Origin: Pseudomonadota bacterium
GTDB taxonomy: Bacteria > Desulfobacterota > Binatia > Binatales > Binataceae
Reading direction: 5' to 3'
DNA: 64,000 bases
Assembly: GCA_021325025.1 (NCBI GenBank)
Contig: JAJPHZ010000001.1
Span: forward strand, 1 to 64,000
Part shown: piece after piece, positions 53,051 to 62,082 of the stretch
Layout: the number at the start of each line of letters is the position of its first letter
How positions within the stretch are numbered: position 1 is the first letter of the stretch
Translations under genes and position numbers: made by a program
The notes under the pieces: generated by a model
What the model was told of the DNA's origin: nothing
The model's input: only the letters and a program-made list of their open reading frames with translations
Database searches by the model: none

Positions 53051-53545
53051 TCAATCGTTGCCGCGGCGCGGCGACTTCTTGGGTCCGCACGGCGGTCCCG
53101 GCTTACCCTTGCATCCGGGCGGCGGGTCAGCCTTGGCGGACATCACGGCCGGGCCGGCATTGATCGAGGCGGCAGAGGTCAATTGGATGCCCGGTTGCGC
53201 GGAGGCCAAGGGGCTTGCGGCCGAGGACAACGACCAATTCACGGTCAGGCCGGTCGCACCCAGGTAGCTGGCAACCGTCTGGCTTTGCATCCCGCCGTCG
53301 GCCGCATCCAGGGTGATGAAATACTGGCCGGGAGCAAGACCGGAGATGACATACTGGCCGCGTGCGTCGGTGGTGGCCGCCCCACTTGCTGCACCGTCGG
53401 CACCGTGAACCACGACCTTCGCTCCCGCCACGGCCCGGCCGTCGCGGTCAGCGACGGTTCCGACCAGGTCTTCCCCGAGCGCAGGACTGACCAAAGCCAA
53501 CGTCAGCATACAGCTAGCAAACACCGCCGGCAGTGATTTGCTCAT
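53051..53545 (-). CDS. Secreted carboxypeptidase-regulatory-like beta-sandwich protein
   Basis: The 164-residue protein has a signal peptide ending ALG near residue 24, then a carboxypeptidase regulatory-like (Cna-B type) beta sandwich at about 25-90: DLVGTVADRDGRAVAGAKVVVHGADGAASGAATTDARGQYVISGLAPGQYFITLDA. The C-terminus is low-complexity Pro/Gly/Lys (PPPGCKGKPGPPCGPKKSPRRG) with two cysteines. Such domains bind surfaces or sugars. Its neighbour, divergent across a 761-base region, is the exopolysaccharide locus, so it may be part of the matrix (inference). Confidence 0.75.
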   Translation of the reverse strand: MSKSLPAVFASCMLTLALVSPALGEDLVGTVADRDGRAVAGAKVVVHGADGAASGAATTDARGQYVISGLAPGQYFITLDAADGGMQSQTVASYLGATGLTVNWSLSSAASPLASAQPGIQLTSAASINAGPAVMSAKADPPPGCKGKPGPPCGPKKSPRRGND

Positions 53546-54306
53546 GACTTGCGCCTCCCCGGAACCTTGCCTGGATAATCTAGGTCAGAATGGTGAGAAA
53601 AAGCAAGTCCGAAGTCGCCCGTTTGTGACAATACGTTAAGGTTAGACCAATTGGCGATCGGTTGCATTCCATTGAGGCGTTTAGACATCAGAATTGCTAA
53701 AAAAATTTCTTTTTGCACAAGTCCGAAAGATCGGCATCCATTTGGGGATTTTTGTCTAAGTAGCAAATTCTAACTGGCTGAAACAAATCGTAAGATTTGC
53801 AATCTGGTCATTGATGTGCTATGCAGACCATACCCGGTCCTAGCAGAACCTGGCCACACGGGGCCCGAATAAATAGAGTTGGCAAAAACTAGGGGCAGGG
53901 GTGTTACAACAGATTGGCCGCTTGGCCCCTCTCATCGCCGGCGCTCAAGGTGGGAGGGCTCCTTTGCGGAAGGGCGGACGCTTCGTTTGAAGCCATCGGA
54001 GCCACAGTGACTTGTGTGAGTTACCGTCCTGACTTTGTCATGCTGCTCCTTTCTGCTCCTGTCAGCTCATCTCAAAAGTGGCCAATTATGCAATGTGACC
54101 GCAGTGAAGAAATTTTTCTTTGCACCAGCAGCTTGCGGAGAAAGATATCTTCCGCGACCTGCTCCCTCACTCTGGGCTCTCACGGAGAGAGAGAAGTAGA
54201 GGAAAGCCGCCATCTTTTATCCAAGCTACGGAATGCCCGCCGTCAAGATGCACTCCCCGCTCGAGTTTTTCGGCAGGCCGCCAAATCGGCTCCGAGCGTT
54301 GCCTCC
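53546..54306. other. Long A/T-rich leader of the exopolysaccharide locus
   Basis: The region is clearly lower in GC than the rest of the window, with a run of A/T-rich sequence from about 53580 to 53800. CAAGTCCGAA occurs twice (near 53604-53616 and 53720-53731), and CAAATC-GTAA-GATTTG is a short dyad near 53787-53802. It also holds a degenerate repeat copy at 54156-54220. It probably carries promoter and control sites for the polysaccharide operon; no gene was accepted. Confidence 0.5.
54156..54220. repeat. Degenerate third copy of the hairpin repeat
   Basis: GACCTGCTCCCTCACTCT, then the hairpin CTCTC-ACG-GAGAG (54177-54189), then GAAGTAGAGGAAAGCCGCCATCTTTTAT follow the order of the middle part of the copies at 1992 and 47777. 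The outer arms are not recognisable. The inner stem is kept although its sequence differs. Confidence 0.55.
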
Positions 54307-55587
54307 ATGGCGCGCTTACCGCGTCGCGACGACGCGCTGACCGGCGCGGTCGAGGCGGAGCGCGGCAGGCGTGCCTGCGTCGGCGCATCGCTGAGCTGGC
54401 TGGCCGCTTGCACAATCGTTGCGTTTTTCGCCGGTGGCTGCGCCGCCACGACCCCAACGCTGCCTGTGCAACCCGATCCCGTATCGGCACCACCTCTGGA
54501 CGCCCCGGCCGCAAGCCTCAAACTATCCCGCCTTGACCAGCTCTGGCAGAGCCGGCGCGGCAATGGCTCGCTGGCTGATTTTCCAATCGGCACCGGCGAC
54601 GTCATCACCGTGTCAGTACCGGGATTGCCGGAGTCCGAAAACAGCGCTACTGCCGGCGCGGCGACACTCAGCGCCGCAACGGAGGGCACGGCGGCGGCAG
54701 AGGGCGCCGAGCAGGTGACGCCGGGCGGATGGACGGTGAGGGTCAACGCCGTGGGCGACATCATCCTGCCGCTGCTGGGCCGGATGCATGTGGCCGGACT
54801 GAGCGAGGAGCAGCTTCGCGCGCTGCTGCTGCAGCGCCTGGGCAAATACATGTACGACCCTCAGGTTGAGGTTTTCGTACGCAGCTACAACAGCCGCCAG
54901 GTGGCCATCTCGGGCGAGGTTCATGCCCCGGGCATGTACACCATCAACAAGCCCAACGAGACGATTGGCGATTTGCTGGTGCGCGCCGGCGGCACCACCG
55001 ACAACGCCGGACAAAGAATCATCCTGACCCCGCAGCCGTCCAAGGGCCGCGGCACACAAGCCGACGCGATCACGCATACGGATGACACCGGGGAGGAAGC
55101 GGGCGTTGAGCCCGCCTCGCTGACTGCCGACGACCTCAGGGTCAGTGCGTCCTATGTAATCGATCTTTCCAAAGGACGGTCGGGCGAGCGCTATCTGAAC
55201 ATTCCGGTCCGTCCGGGCGACACTATCTATGTGCCGCGCGCCGGCACCGCCACCGTGATCGGCTGGGTCTATTCTCCCAAGACCATCGACGTGACGCCGG
55301 GCCTGACCGTTCTAAGCGCGGTTTCGCAGGCCGGGGGCACCCTGTTCGCCGCCGACGCCAGCCACATCAAGGTGCTGCGCCAGGGAGCGGGGCATGAAAC
55401 CAAGACTCTGGTCGTCAATCTCAACGATATCAAGGCCGCCCGCGCACCCGACGTGCCGGTGCGCGCCAACGACGTGATCGATGTGCCCTACTCGCCCACA
55501 CGGATTCCGGGCTACGCACTTTACTATGCGATGCAGGGCGTGCTGTCGTTTGCGCCGGCGGCGTTGATCGTCAGCGGCATTCCCTGA
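54307..55587 (+). CDS. Polysaccharide export lipoprotein (Wza-like, SLBB)
   Basis: The 426-residue outer-membrane lipoprotein has a hydrophobic segment ending GGCAATT, a likely lipoprotein cleavage point near residue 45, a polysaccharide-export domain (about 95-200: DFPIGTGDVITVSVPGLPES and WTVRVNAVGDIILPLLGRMHVAGLSEEQLRALL) and SLBB-type repeats (about 195-370: QVAISGEVHAPGMYTINKPNETIGDLLVRAGG and VIGWVYSPKTIDVTPGLTVLSAVSQAGG). It forms the outer-membrane channel for polysaccharide. The ATG at 54307 is preferred; the frame upstream runs through a repeat fragment and is not believable. The next gene starts one base after its stop. Confidence 0.85.
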   Translation: MARLPRRDDALTGAVEAERGRRACVGASLSWLAACTIVAFFAGGCAATTPTLPVQPDPVSAPPLDAPAASLKLSRLDQLWQSRRGNGSLADFPIGTGDVITVSVPGLPESENSATAGAATLSAATEGTAAAEGAEQVTPGGWTVRVNAVGDIILPLLGRMHVAGLSEEQLRALLLQRLGKYMYDPQVEVFVRSYNSRQVAISGEVHAPGMYTINKPNETIGDLLVRAGGTTDNAGQRIILTPQPSKGRGTQADAITHTDDTGEEAGVEPASLTADDLRVSASYVIDLSKGRSGERYLNIPVRPGDTIYVPRAGTATVIGWVYSPKTIDVTPGLTVLSAVSQAGGTLFAADASHIKVLRQGAGHETKTLVVNLNDIKAARAPDVPVRANDVIDVPYSPTRIPGYALYYAMQGVLSFAPAALIVSGIP

Positions 55588-55588
55588 G

Positions 55589-57949
55589 ATGGCCAAGGAA
55601 ATCTCACCATATACGATTCGCCGCGCGCGCCCGCCGCGCCGGGCGCAGTTCACGGTGCTGGCCGAGGATGGCGAGAGCAACCTCCAGGACGACCTTCACC
55701 AGTACTGGCGCATCATCCGCAAGCATTGGGGACTGGTGCTGTCGGTGCCGGCGGTGTTTGTGGTGCTGGCGGTAGTGCGCGACGCGATGACCACGCCGCT
55801 TTATACCGCGACCGCGACGCTGCTGATCAAAAACACGCCGCCGGCGCTGCTGGAGAACGCCACCGTCACCATCGTGTCGCAGAACTCCGGCTCCGAGGTG
55901 GACAGCGACGATCAGACCCAACTCCAGATGCTGAAGTCAAAAACCCTGGCCGTCCGGGTGATTGCCGCTGAAGGGCTGATGAACGACCCGGCCTTTATCG
56001 GCCCGCCGCGGCCCAATCTGATGCGCACCGTGCGCGGCCAGATCGGTCAATGGCTGCGGCGCCGCCTGCCCGATTCCTGGTTCAAGGCCGACGCACCGCC
56101 TGCGCCGCGCCCGCCCTCCAGCGACCCGCGCGGCCTGGCCGGCGCTTACCTGGCGCGCTTGCGCATCGCACCGATCCCCAACACCCAGATGGTGCAGGTC
56201 AGCTTCACTACTCCCGACCCCAAACTTTCCGCCCGCCTGGCCAACGCCCACGCCCGCGAGTTCATCAGTTGGGGAATCGAGATCAATTCCCACGAAAGCG
56301 AAGAGGCCGAACATTTTCTGGAGGCCAAGCTGGCGCAGACCCGCGAGCAACTGGAGGCCTCCGAGGCAGCCGTCAACCGCTATCGCCGCGACAAGGGCAT
56401 CATCCCGGGCGTCATCTCGATCAACGGCAAGGAAAATGGCCTGCTCGACCGCCTCAACAAGCTCAACGAGCACCTCGAAGAGGCCCATCTGCAAACCATC
56501 AGCCTGGGCACGCAGGTTTCGATGATCAAGGACGGCCATCAGTTCGCATTGCCGGCGGTGATCGAGAACAATCTGGTCCAGAAGCTCAAGGAAGAAGTGG
56601 ACAATGAAGAGGCGGAATACGCCACGTTGTCCAGCCGCTTCAAGCCCGATTATCCGCCGATGCAGCAGCTCCAGCGCAAGATCAAGCAAAAGCGTGCCAT
56701 CCTCGACGTTGAAATCCGCAACGCCGAAGATGACGTCAAGGCACGCTATTTGGCCGCGCAGGAGCGCGAAGCGGCACTGCAAAAAAATCTCGAGCAGGAG
56801 AAGGCCTATGCCTTTGGCCTAAACGACTCGGCGGTGCGCTACCTGATCCTGGAGCGCGAGGCGGACACCAATCGCGAGCTGTACAACGCCCTGCTCAAGC
56901 GCGTCAAAGACCTGACCGTGGTGGCCGACGTGCACGCCTCCAACATATCGGTGGTCGATGCGGCCGAGCTGCCGGGCGGTCCCTCCAGTCCCGATACCCA
57001 CCGCGACGCGCTGACTGCCCTGATGTTGGGACTGGCCGCCGGGGTGGGGCTGGCGTTTCTGATCGATTTGCTCGACAACACCCTCAAGGATTCGCGCGAG
57101 GTCGAGCGTTACCTGCGCCTGCCCAATCTGGCGATGATTCCCGAAACGCCCCGCGCGCGCGAATCGCTGTACCCGGGTGCGGAGCCCACCGATTCGAAAT
57201 TGCTCAACGGCTCCTACCGCAACCGGGCAGTGGTCAGTTACAATGGCCGCTACTCGCTGCTCGGCGAAGCCTACCGCAACCTGCGCACCGGGCTGATGCT
57301 GTCGCGCGCGGGCGCCCATCCCCGGCTCACCCTGATCACCAGCGCAGTGCCCGAGGAGGGCAAGACCACGGTCTCGGTCAATACCGCGATTGTGCTGGCC
57401 CATGCCGGCGGACGCGTGCTGCTGATCGACGCCGACCTGCGCATCCCGCAATGCCATCGGCGCATGGGCGTCAACAACGTGCGCGGCCTGACCGAGGTCC
57501 TGACCGGGCTGGCCGCGCCCGAAGAATGCATTCAGCCCACCGCGGTCGACAACCTGTTTCTAATCACCGCCGGGCAGACCCCGCCCAATCCCAGCGAGCT
57601 GCTCAGCTCGCCCCAGATGCGCCATCTGCTCGAGCATCTGGCCCGCAGCTTCGACCACATCATCATCGATTCCCCTCCGGCCCTGCCGGTCAGCGATCCG
57701 ATCGTGCTCTCGCAACTGGTCGACGGCGTGGTGCTGGTCGCGGCTGGCAGCAAGACCCCCAAGCAACAGGTCAAGGCCGCGCTGGCGCGCCTGCGCCATG
57801 CGCACGCCAAGGTCTTCGGCATCGTCCTCAACCGCATCAAGATCCACAAGGTCGATTACTTCTATCCCTACTACAAGTACTACGGAGCACCGGGCGAGGA
57901 CGACTTCGAGGAGCATCCTGACGACGCCACCGGCGCATCGCCCAACTGA
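55589..57949 (+). CDS. Wzz-like polysaccharide co-polymerase with BY-kinase (tyrosine autokinase)
   Basis: This 786-residue inner-membrane protein has a Wzz-type N-terminal membrane helix (about 45-65) and a periplasmic coiled coil (about 220-430), a second helix at about 470-490, then a cytoplasmic BY-kinase with Walker A AVPEEGKTTVSVNTA, Walker A' VLLIDADLRIP, Walker B HIIIDSPPALPVSDPI and a C-terminal tyrosine cluster (YFYPYYKYYG) that is the autophosphorylation tail. It controls chain length and export and is regulated by tyrosine phosphorylation. It follows the export lipoprotein immediately, so one transcript is near certain. Confidence 0.92.
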   Translation: MAKEISPYTIRRARPPRRAQFTVLAEDGESNLQDDLHQYWRIIRKHWGLVLSVPAVFVVLAVVRDAMTTPLYTATATLLIKNTPPALLENATVTIVSQNSGSEVDSDDQTQLQMLKSKTLAVRVIAAEGLMNDPAFIGPPRPNLMRTVRGQIGQWLRRRLPDSWFKADAPPAPRPPSSDPRGLAGAYLARLRIAPIPNTQMVQVSFTTPDPKLSARLANAHAREFISWGIEINSHESEEAEHFLEAKLAQTREQLEASEAAVNRYRRDKGIIPGVISINGKENGLLDRLNKLNEHLEEAHLQTISLGTQVSMIKDGHQFALPAVIENNLVQKLKEEVDNEEAEYATLSSRFKPDYPPMQQLQRKIKQKRAILDVEIRNAEDDVKARYLAAQEREAALQKNLEQEKAYAFGLNDSAVRYLILEREADTNRELYNALLKRVKDLTVVADVHASNISVVDAAELPGGPSSPDTHRDALTALMLGLAAGVGLAFLIDLLDNTLKDSREVERYLRLPNLAMIPETPRARESLYPGAEPTDSKLLNGSYRNRAVVSYNGRYSLLGEAYRNLRTGLMLSRAGAHPRLTLITSAVPEEGKTTVSVNTAIVLAHAGGRVLLIDADLRIPQCHRRMGVNNVRGLTEVLTGLAAPEECIQPTAVDNLFLITAGQTPPNPSELLSSPQMRHLLEHLARSFDHIIIDSPPALPVSDPIVLSQLVDGVVLVAAGSKTPKQQVKAALARLRHAHAKVFGIVLNRIKIHKVDYFYPYYKYYGAPGEDDFEEHPDDATGASPN

Positions 57950-58040
57950 ACGCAAAAATCTCGGTTGATGGATGCGCGCTCGGGCTTCAGGCAACGCGGC
58001 GATCGGCGGGCATTCAACGATAAGTCCAAGTATCGGCTGA

Positions 58041-60812
58041 TTGGACCTCTGGGATTACCTGATGGCGGCGGGCGTGGGCCTGCTGCTCTTTTTTACTCCC
58101 TTTGCCGGCGGCGGTGTGGAGGTGTGGGCCACCGGCGTCGCCGAGGCCATCTGCTTTCTGATCGCGTTGCTGTGGCTGGCCAAAAGCTTCATCCTGGCGC
58201 ACGGGCGCGGTACGTTTCGCCTTGGGCGCGGCGAGCTTGGCGCGATGGCGCTGGCCGCCGCCTTTTTGACTTTGCTCATCGGGCAACTCCTGCCGATGCC
58301 GCCGGGGCTGCTGCGTTTGCTGTCTCCCCATTCATTCGAGCTTTACCAAAAAAGCCTGCCCGGTTGGCCGGATCGGGTGGTGTACCAGGATGCTGCCTAC
58401 GTTCATCCGCCGCCGCAAAATGCCGCCGGGATGGTGACGGTTCTGCCCACGCTGGACGAGGTCCGACGCGGGATTGCCGTGCCCTTTACTCCGCCCCCCA
58501 CCGTCGATGCGCCGCGCGCGCGCGGCGCCGCTTCCCCGCTCGCATCGCCGCGATGGCGGTCGATGTCGGTGGCACCAATCCTGACGCGTGCCGGGCTGCT
58601 CAAATGCGCGGCGTACGCGGCGTTGTTTTTCGCCGTGATTTTCTACCGCTCCGGCGCCGGCGACGCCCGCGCCGAGCGCGCCTTGCGCCGCCTCCTATTG
58701 CTGCTCGTGCTGGCCTCGGCGGTGGCGGTGGCGATGGCGGGGCTGTCCCAGCAGGCCTTCTCGCACGCCCCCGCTCAACATCGCGCCAGCGGCCCCTTCG
58801 TCAACCCCGACCATTTTGCCAACTACCTGGCGATGGTGCTGCCGCTGGCCATCGCCGGCGCGCTGTTTCGCGTGCCGCTGGAGCCGGCCGGCGAATTCAG
58901 CGGCTTCCAATTGCTGTGCGCCGCAGCCGCCCTGCTCTTGACTGCCGCAATCGTGATCAGCCTCTCGCGCGCCGGATGGATTGAAATCGGCCTGGGCATC
59001 CTGACTTTCGCCTACGGGATGCGCACGCGCGCCCACCATCGCGCCAACGACGATTCACCGCGTGACGGGCGCGGCGCGGCCAGATGGCTGTTACCCGCGG
59101 GCATAGGTCTGCTCGCCGTCGCGGTGGTGTCGATGGCGCTGCTGGGGCCGGCCGCCAGGCAACGGGCCGCCGGGCGGATGGCCGAGAGCGTTGCCGCGGG
59201 TGTTGGTTTTTGGGATCGGATTGACACCTGGATCGATTCGGCCGCCATCGTGCGCGACTATCCATTGTTCGGGTCGGGCTTCGATTCGTGGGCCACCGTC
59301 TTTCCCCACTATCAGCGTCCACCCTGGACGATGTTCTTCAACGGCGTGGCGCAAAACGACTACGTCGAAGTGGCGGCGGAAAGCGGCATCGTGGGGATGG
59401 TGCTGCTGGGCTGGCTGTGCTGGAAGATTGGACAATACCTTTATAACGGCCGCCATTTTATTCCAACGCGCCATTGGGCGCTGTTCGCCGCCCTGCTCCC
59501 CGCCGCCGCCATCATGGGCTTTCACGAGACGCTGGATTTCTGCATGCAGATTCCAGCCAACGCCGTGCTCTTCGTGGTGCTTCTGGCCCTGGCCATCCGC
59601 CTGGTGCGAACCTTCGGCGGCGCGCCCTCAGGTCCGCCGCCGGGCGCATTGGCCGCCGTCGGTGTGCCCGCCGCCATCGGCATAGCCGCGATTACGGGCC
59701 TAATCGGCGTCGCTTATCAGCGCGAGACCGTGTACCCCAACGACGTGCCCTATCCCGCCTCCACGCGCGGCAACCAGGCGGTGATCCAGTCGCATCCGGC
59801 CAGCCCGCTGCCGCATCTGTGGCTGGCCGACCGCGTCCACGACGCGACCGGCGCCTGGCTCATCCCCGAACTGAAGGCCGCCATATGGCTGGATCCGACC
59901 AATCCCGCCGGACGCGACCGCTATGTGCAGGCGCTGCTGGCCAGCGGCAACAAGCGCGCGGCGCTCAAAGAGATTACCCTGGCAACCTATCTGGCGCCCA
60001 ACCTGGGCTATCACGGGTACCTGAGCAGCCGGGTCATCCCGTGGCTGCCCGCCGATGAGCGCGCCGCTGCCGAACGCGGACTGCGCCAGGCGTGGGCGCG
60101 CGGCTTTGAAGGCGCCGCCGGCGCATTGGCACAGCTTTATCTGGCCGAGGGCCGTCCGCTCGAGGCGGCGCAGGTCTACGCGGCGGCGGCCGCGCGCGGC
60201 ACCGACGTGTCGCGCAAGCTGGATGACACGCTGGCCGCGGGCGTCGCGTTCGGCCAGGGCGCAAACCAGGGTGTGGCGGAAAAATACCTGCGCACCGCCC
60301 TCAAACTGGCGCCCGAGGATCCCCGCGCCTACGGCGATCTGATTGCGATGGTTTACGGCCCGCAGCGCAACGCCCGGGCCGCAGCCGAGCTGATTCGGAC
60401 GGCGGCCGACAACGGCGTCGACACGGCGCCGCTGTATGCGGCGCTGCACGACGCCGCCCAGCGCGCGGGCGACATCAAGCTGGCCGAGGCCGCCCTGCGC
60501 GGGGCGGCCGAGGCCGATCCGTCGTTCACCAACTGGATGCGTCTGGGCGGCTTTTACCTGAGCCAGGGGGATTTCGCCCGCGCCCGCCAGACCATCGGCC
60601 GCGCCCTGCAGATCAATCCGCAGTCGGGCGAGGCCTACTTTGTGTTAGCGCAGGCCGAGGAAGGCGCCTATCAATACTCCGCCGCGCGCAGGCACTATCA
60701 ACGTGCCGTCGCCCTGGCACCCGGCAACGCCGCCTTCAAAGCCCGCAGCCAGGAGCTGAACCAGAAAATCGCCGCCGGCGTCCCTCCGCCTGGCAGCGGC
60801 GTGACCAAGTAG
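58041..60812 (+). CDS. O-antigen ligase/polymerase with C-terminal TPR
   Basis: The 923-residue protein has about eleven hydrophobic segments in residues 1-560. The Wzy-C signature region is DYPLFGSGFDSWATVFPHYQRPPWTMFFNGVAQNDYVEVAAESGIVGMVLLGWL around residue 410-460, typical of O-antigen ligases and polymerases. The last 300 residues are helical TPR-like repeats (for example AEKYLRTALKLAPEDPRAYGDL and ARRHYQRAVALAPGNAAFKARSQEL). It would polymerise or attach the exopolysaccharide. The start is a TTG with weak signals; the ATG at 58062 is an alternative. Confidence 0.83.
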   Translation: MDLWDYLMAAGVGLLLFFTPFAGGGVEVWATGVAEAICFLIALLWLAKSFILAHGRGTFRLGRGELGAMALAAAFLTLLIGQLLPMPPGLLRLLSPHSFELYQKSLPGWPDRVVYQDAAYVHPPPQNAAGMVTVLPTLDEVRRGIAVPFTPPPTVDAPRARGAASPLASPRWRSMSVAPILTRAGLLKCAAYAALFFAVIFYRSGAGDARAERALRRLLLLLVLASAVAVAMAGLSQQAFSHAPAQHRASGPFVNPDHFANYLAMVLPLAIAGALFRVPLEPAGEFSGFQLLCAAAALLLTAAIVISLSRAGWIEIGLGILTFAYGMRTRAHHRANDDSPRDGRGAARWLLPAGIGLLAVAVVSMALLGPAARQRAAGRMAESVAAGVGFWDRIDTWIDSAAIVRDYPLFGSGFDSWATVFPHYQRPPWTMFFNGVAQNDYVEVAAESGIVGMVLLGWLCWKIGQYLYNGRHFIPTRHWALFAALLPAAAIMGFHETLDFCMQIPANAVLFVVLLALAIRLVRTFGGAPSGPPPGALAAVGVPAAIGIAAITGLIGVAYQRETVYPNDVPYPASTRGNQAVIQSHPASPLPHLWLADRVHDATGAWLIPELKAAIWLDPTNPAGRDRYVQALLASGNKRAALKEITLATYLAPNLGYHGYLSSRVIPWLPADERAAAERGLRQAWARGFEGAAGALAQLYLAEGRPLEAAQVYAAAAARGTDVSRKLDDTLAAGVAFGQGANQGVAEKYLRTALKLAPEDPRAYGDLIAMVYGPQRNARAAAELIRTAADNGVDTAPLYAALHDAAQRAGDIKLAEAALRGAAEADPSFTNWMRLGGFYLSQGDFARARQTIGRALQINPQSGEAYFVLAQAEEGAYQYSAARRHYQRAVALAPGNAAFKARSQELNQKIAAGVPPPGSGVTK

Positions 60813-60836
60813 CGATTTGATGGGCTGAAAAGAAAT

Positions 60837-62057
60837 TTGAAAGTCCTCTACCTCAACCCTTCGGGCCAGTTGGGCGGCGCAGAATACTCCCTGCTCGACC
60901 TGCTCGCCAGCCTGCGCGCCGCGCCCGGCCTGACCCTCGAGGTGATCGCCACGGAGGACGGTCCTTTTGTAAAAGCAGTGCGCGCCCTGGGCGTCAACGC
61001 CCGGCCGCTGACCCTGCCGGCCTCGGTCGCCCGTCTCGGCGATGCCGCCGCGGGTCTGACGGCCGCCGAGCGCCGCCCGCCGATCGGACCGCTGCCCCGG
61101 CTATGCCTGGCGGCGCCCGGGATTTGCGCTTACCTGATGCGGCTGCGAAGCGAAATCGCCGCTTGCGGCCCCGACCTGATCCATACCAACGGTTTTAAAA
61201 TGCACCTGTTAGGTATCTGGGCGCGGCGCCGGCGCACACCGGTGATTTGGCATATCCGCGACTACATCAGCTCGCGCCCGCTGATGGCGCGGCTGCTACC
61301 CCCGCATGCCGGCAAATGCGCCGCCGCAATCGCCAACTCCAGAAGCGTCGCCGCGGATTTGCGCGCGCTGTGTCCCGGCCTGCCCGTGCACACGATTTAT
61401 AATGATGTCGACCTCAACCGCTTTTCACCCGCCGGAGCCAAGCTTGACCTCGACGCCGCAGCCGCAATGCCAGCGGCTGCGCCCGGCACCATCCGGGTCG
61501 GGCTGGTGGCCACGATGGCGCGCTGGAAGGGGCACGAGACCTTCTTGCGCGCCCTGTCGTTGTTGCCCGACAGGCCGGCGGTGCGCGGCTACATTATCGG
61601 CGGGCCACTCTATCGGACCCTGGACAGTCAGTACTCGCTCGATGAACTCCGCGCGATCGCCGCGCGCCTTGGTTTGAGCGCGCGGGTCGGCTTTACCGGC
61701 TTTCTTGAGGACAGTGCCAGCGCGATGCGTGCCCTGGATATCGTGGTCCACGCCAGCACCGAGCCCGAACCTTTTGGGCGCGTGATCGCCGAAGCGATGG
61801 CGTGCGGCAAGCCGGTGATCGCCGCCGGCGCCGGCGGGGCTCTGGAGATCATCACCGACGGCGTGGACGCGATGGCGCATCGGCCCGGCGATGCCGCGGC
61901 TCTGGCCCAACTTATCGCCAAGCTGGCCGGCGATTGCGCGTTGCGCCAGCGCCTGGCGCGGGCCGCGGTTGCCACGGTCTGCGCCCGCTTCACCCCGGCC
62001 CGCCTGGCCGAGGACGTCAGCCAAATCTACGACCGCGTCATGAGCGCCGCCGCCTGA
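60837..62057 (+). CDS. Family 4 glycosyltransferase
   Basis: The 406-residue protein is a GT-B enzyme. N-terminal NPSGQLGGAEYSLLDLLASL and HTNGFKMHLLG suit the acceptor domain, and the C-terminal domain has VGLVATMARWKGHETFLRALSLLPD, VGFTGFLED and the nucleotide-sugar binding EPEPFGRVIAEAMACGKPVIAAGAGG. It would add a sugar to the growing polysaccharide repeat unit at the inner membrane. The start is a TTG 24 bases after the previous stop; MKVLYLNPSG is a normal family start, so it is accepted. Confidence 0.88.
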   Translation: MKVLYLNPSGQLGGAEYSLLDLLASLRAAPGLTLEVIATEDGPFVKAVRALGVNARPLTLPASVARLGDAAAGLTAAERRPPIGPLPRLCLAAPGICAYLMRLRSEIAACGPDLIHTNGFKMHLLGIWARRRRTPVIWHIRDYISSRPLMARLLPPHAGKCAAAIANSRSVAADLRALCPGLPVHTIYNDVDLNRFSPAGAKLDLDAAAAMPAAAPGTIRVGLVATMARWKGHETFLRALSLLPDRPAVRGYIIGGPLYRTLDSQYSLDELRAIAARLGLSARVGFTGFLEDSASAMRALDIVVHASTEPEPFGRVIAEAMACGKPVIAAGAGGALEIITDGVDAMAHRPGDAAALAQLIAKLAGDCALRQRLARAAVATVCARFTPARLAEDVSQIYDRVMSAAA

Positions 62058-62082
62058 TGCGTTGCTGAGGCGTTCGATTTTG

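Noticed and set aside
53914..54306. Upstream extension of the polysaccharide export protein
   Set aside because: The frame is open, but this part runs through a degenerate repeat copy and has no protein-like character; the lipoprotein signal begins only after the ATG at 54307.
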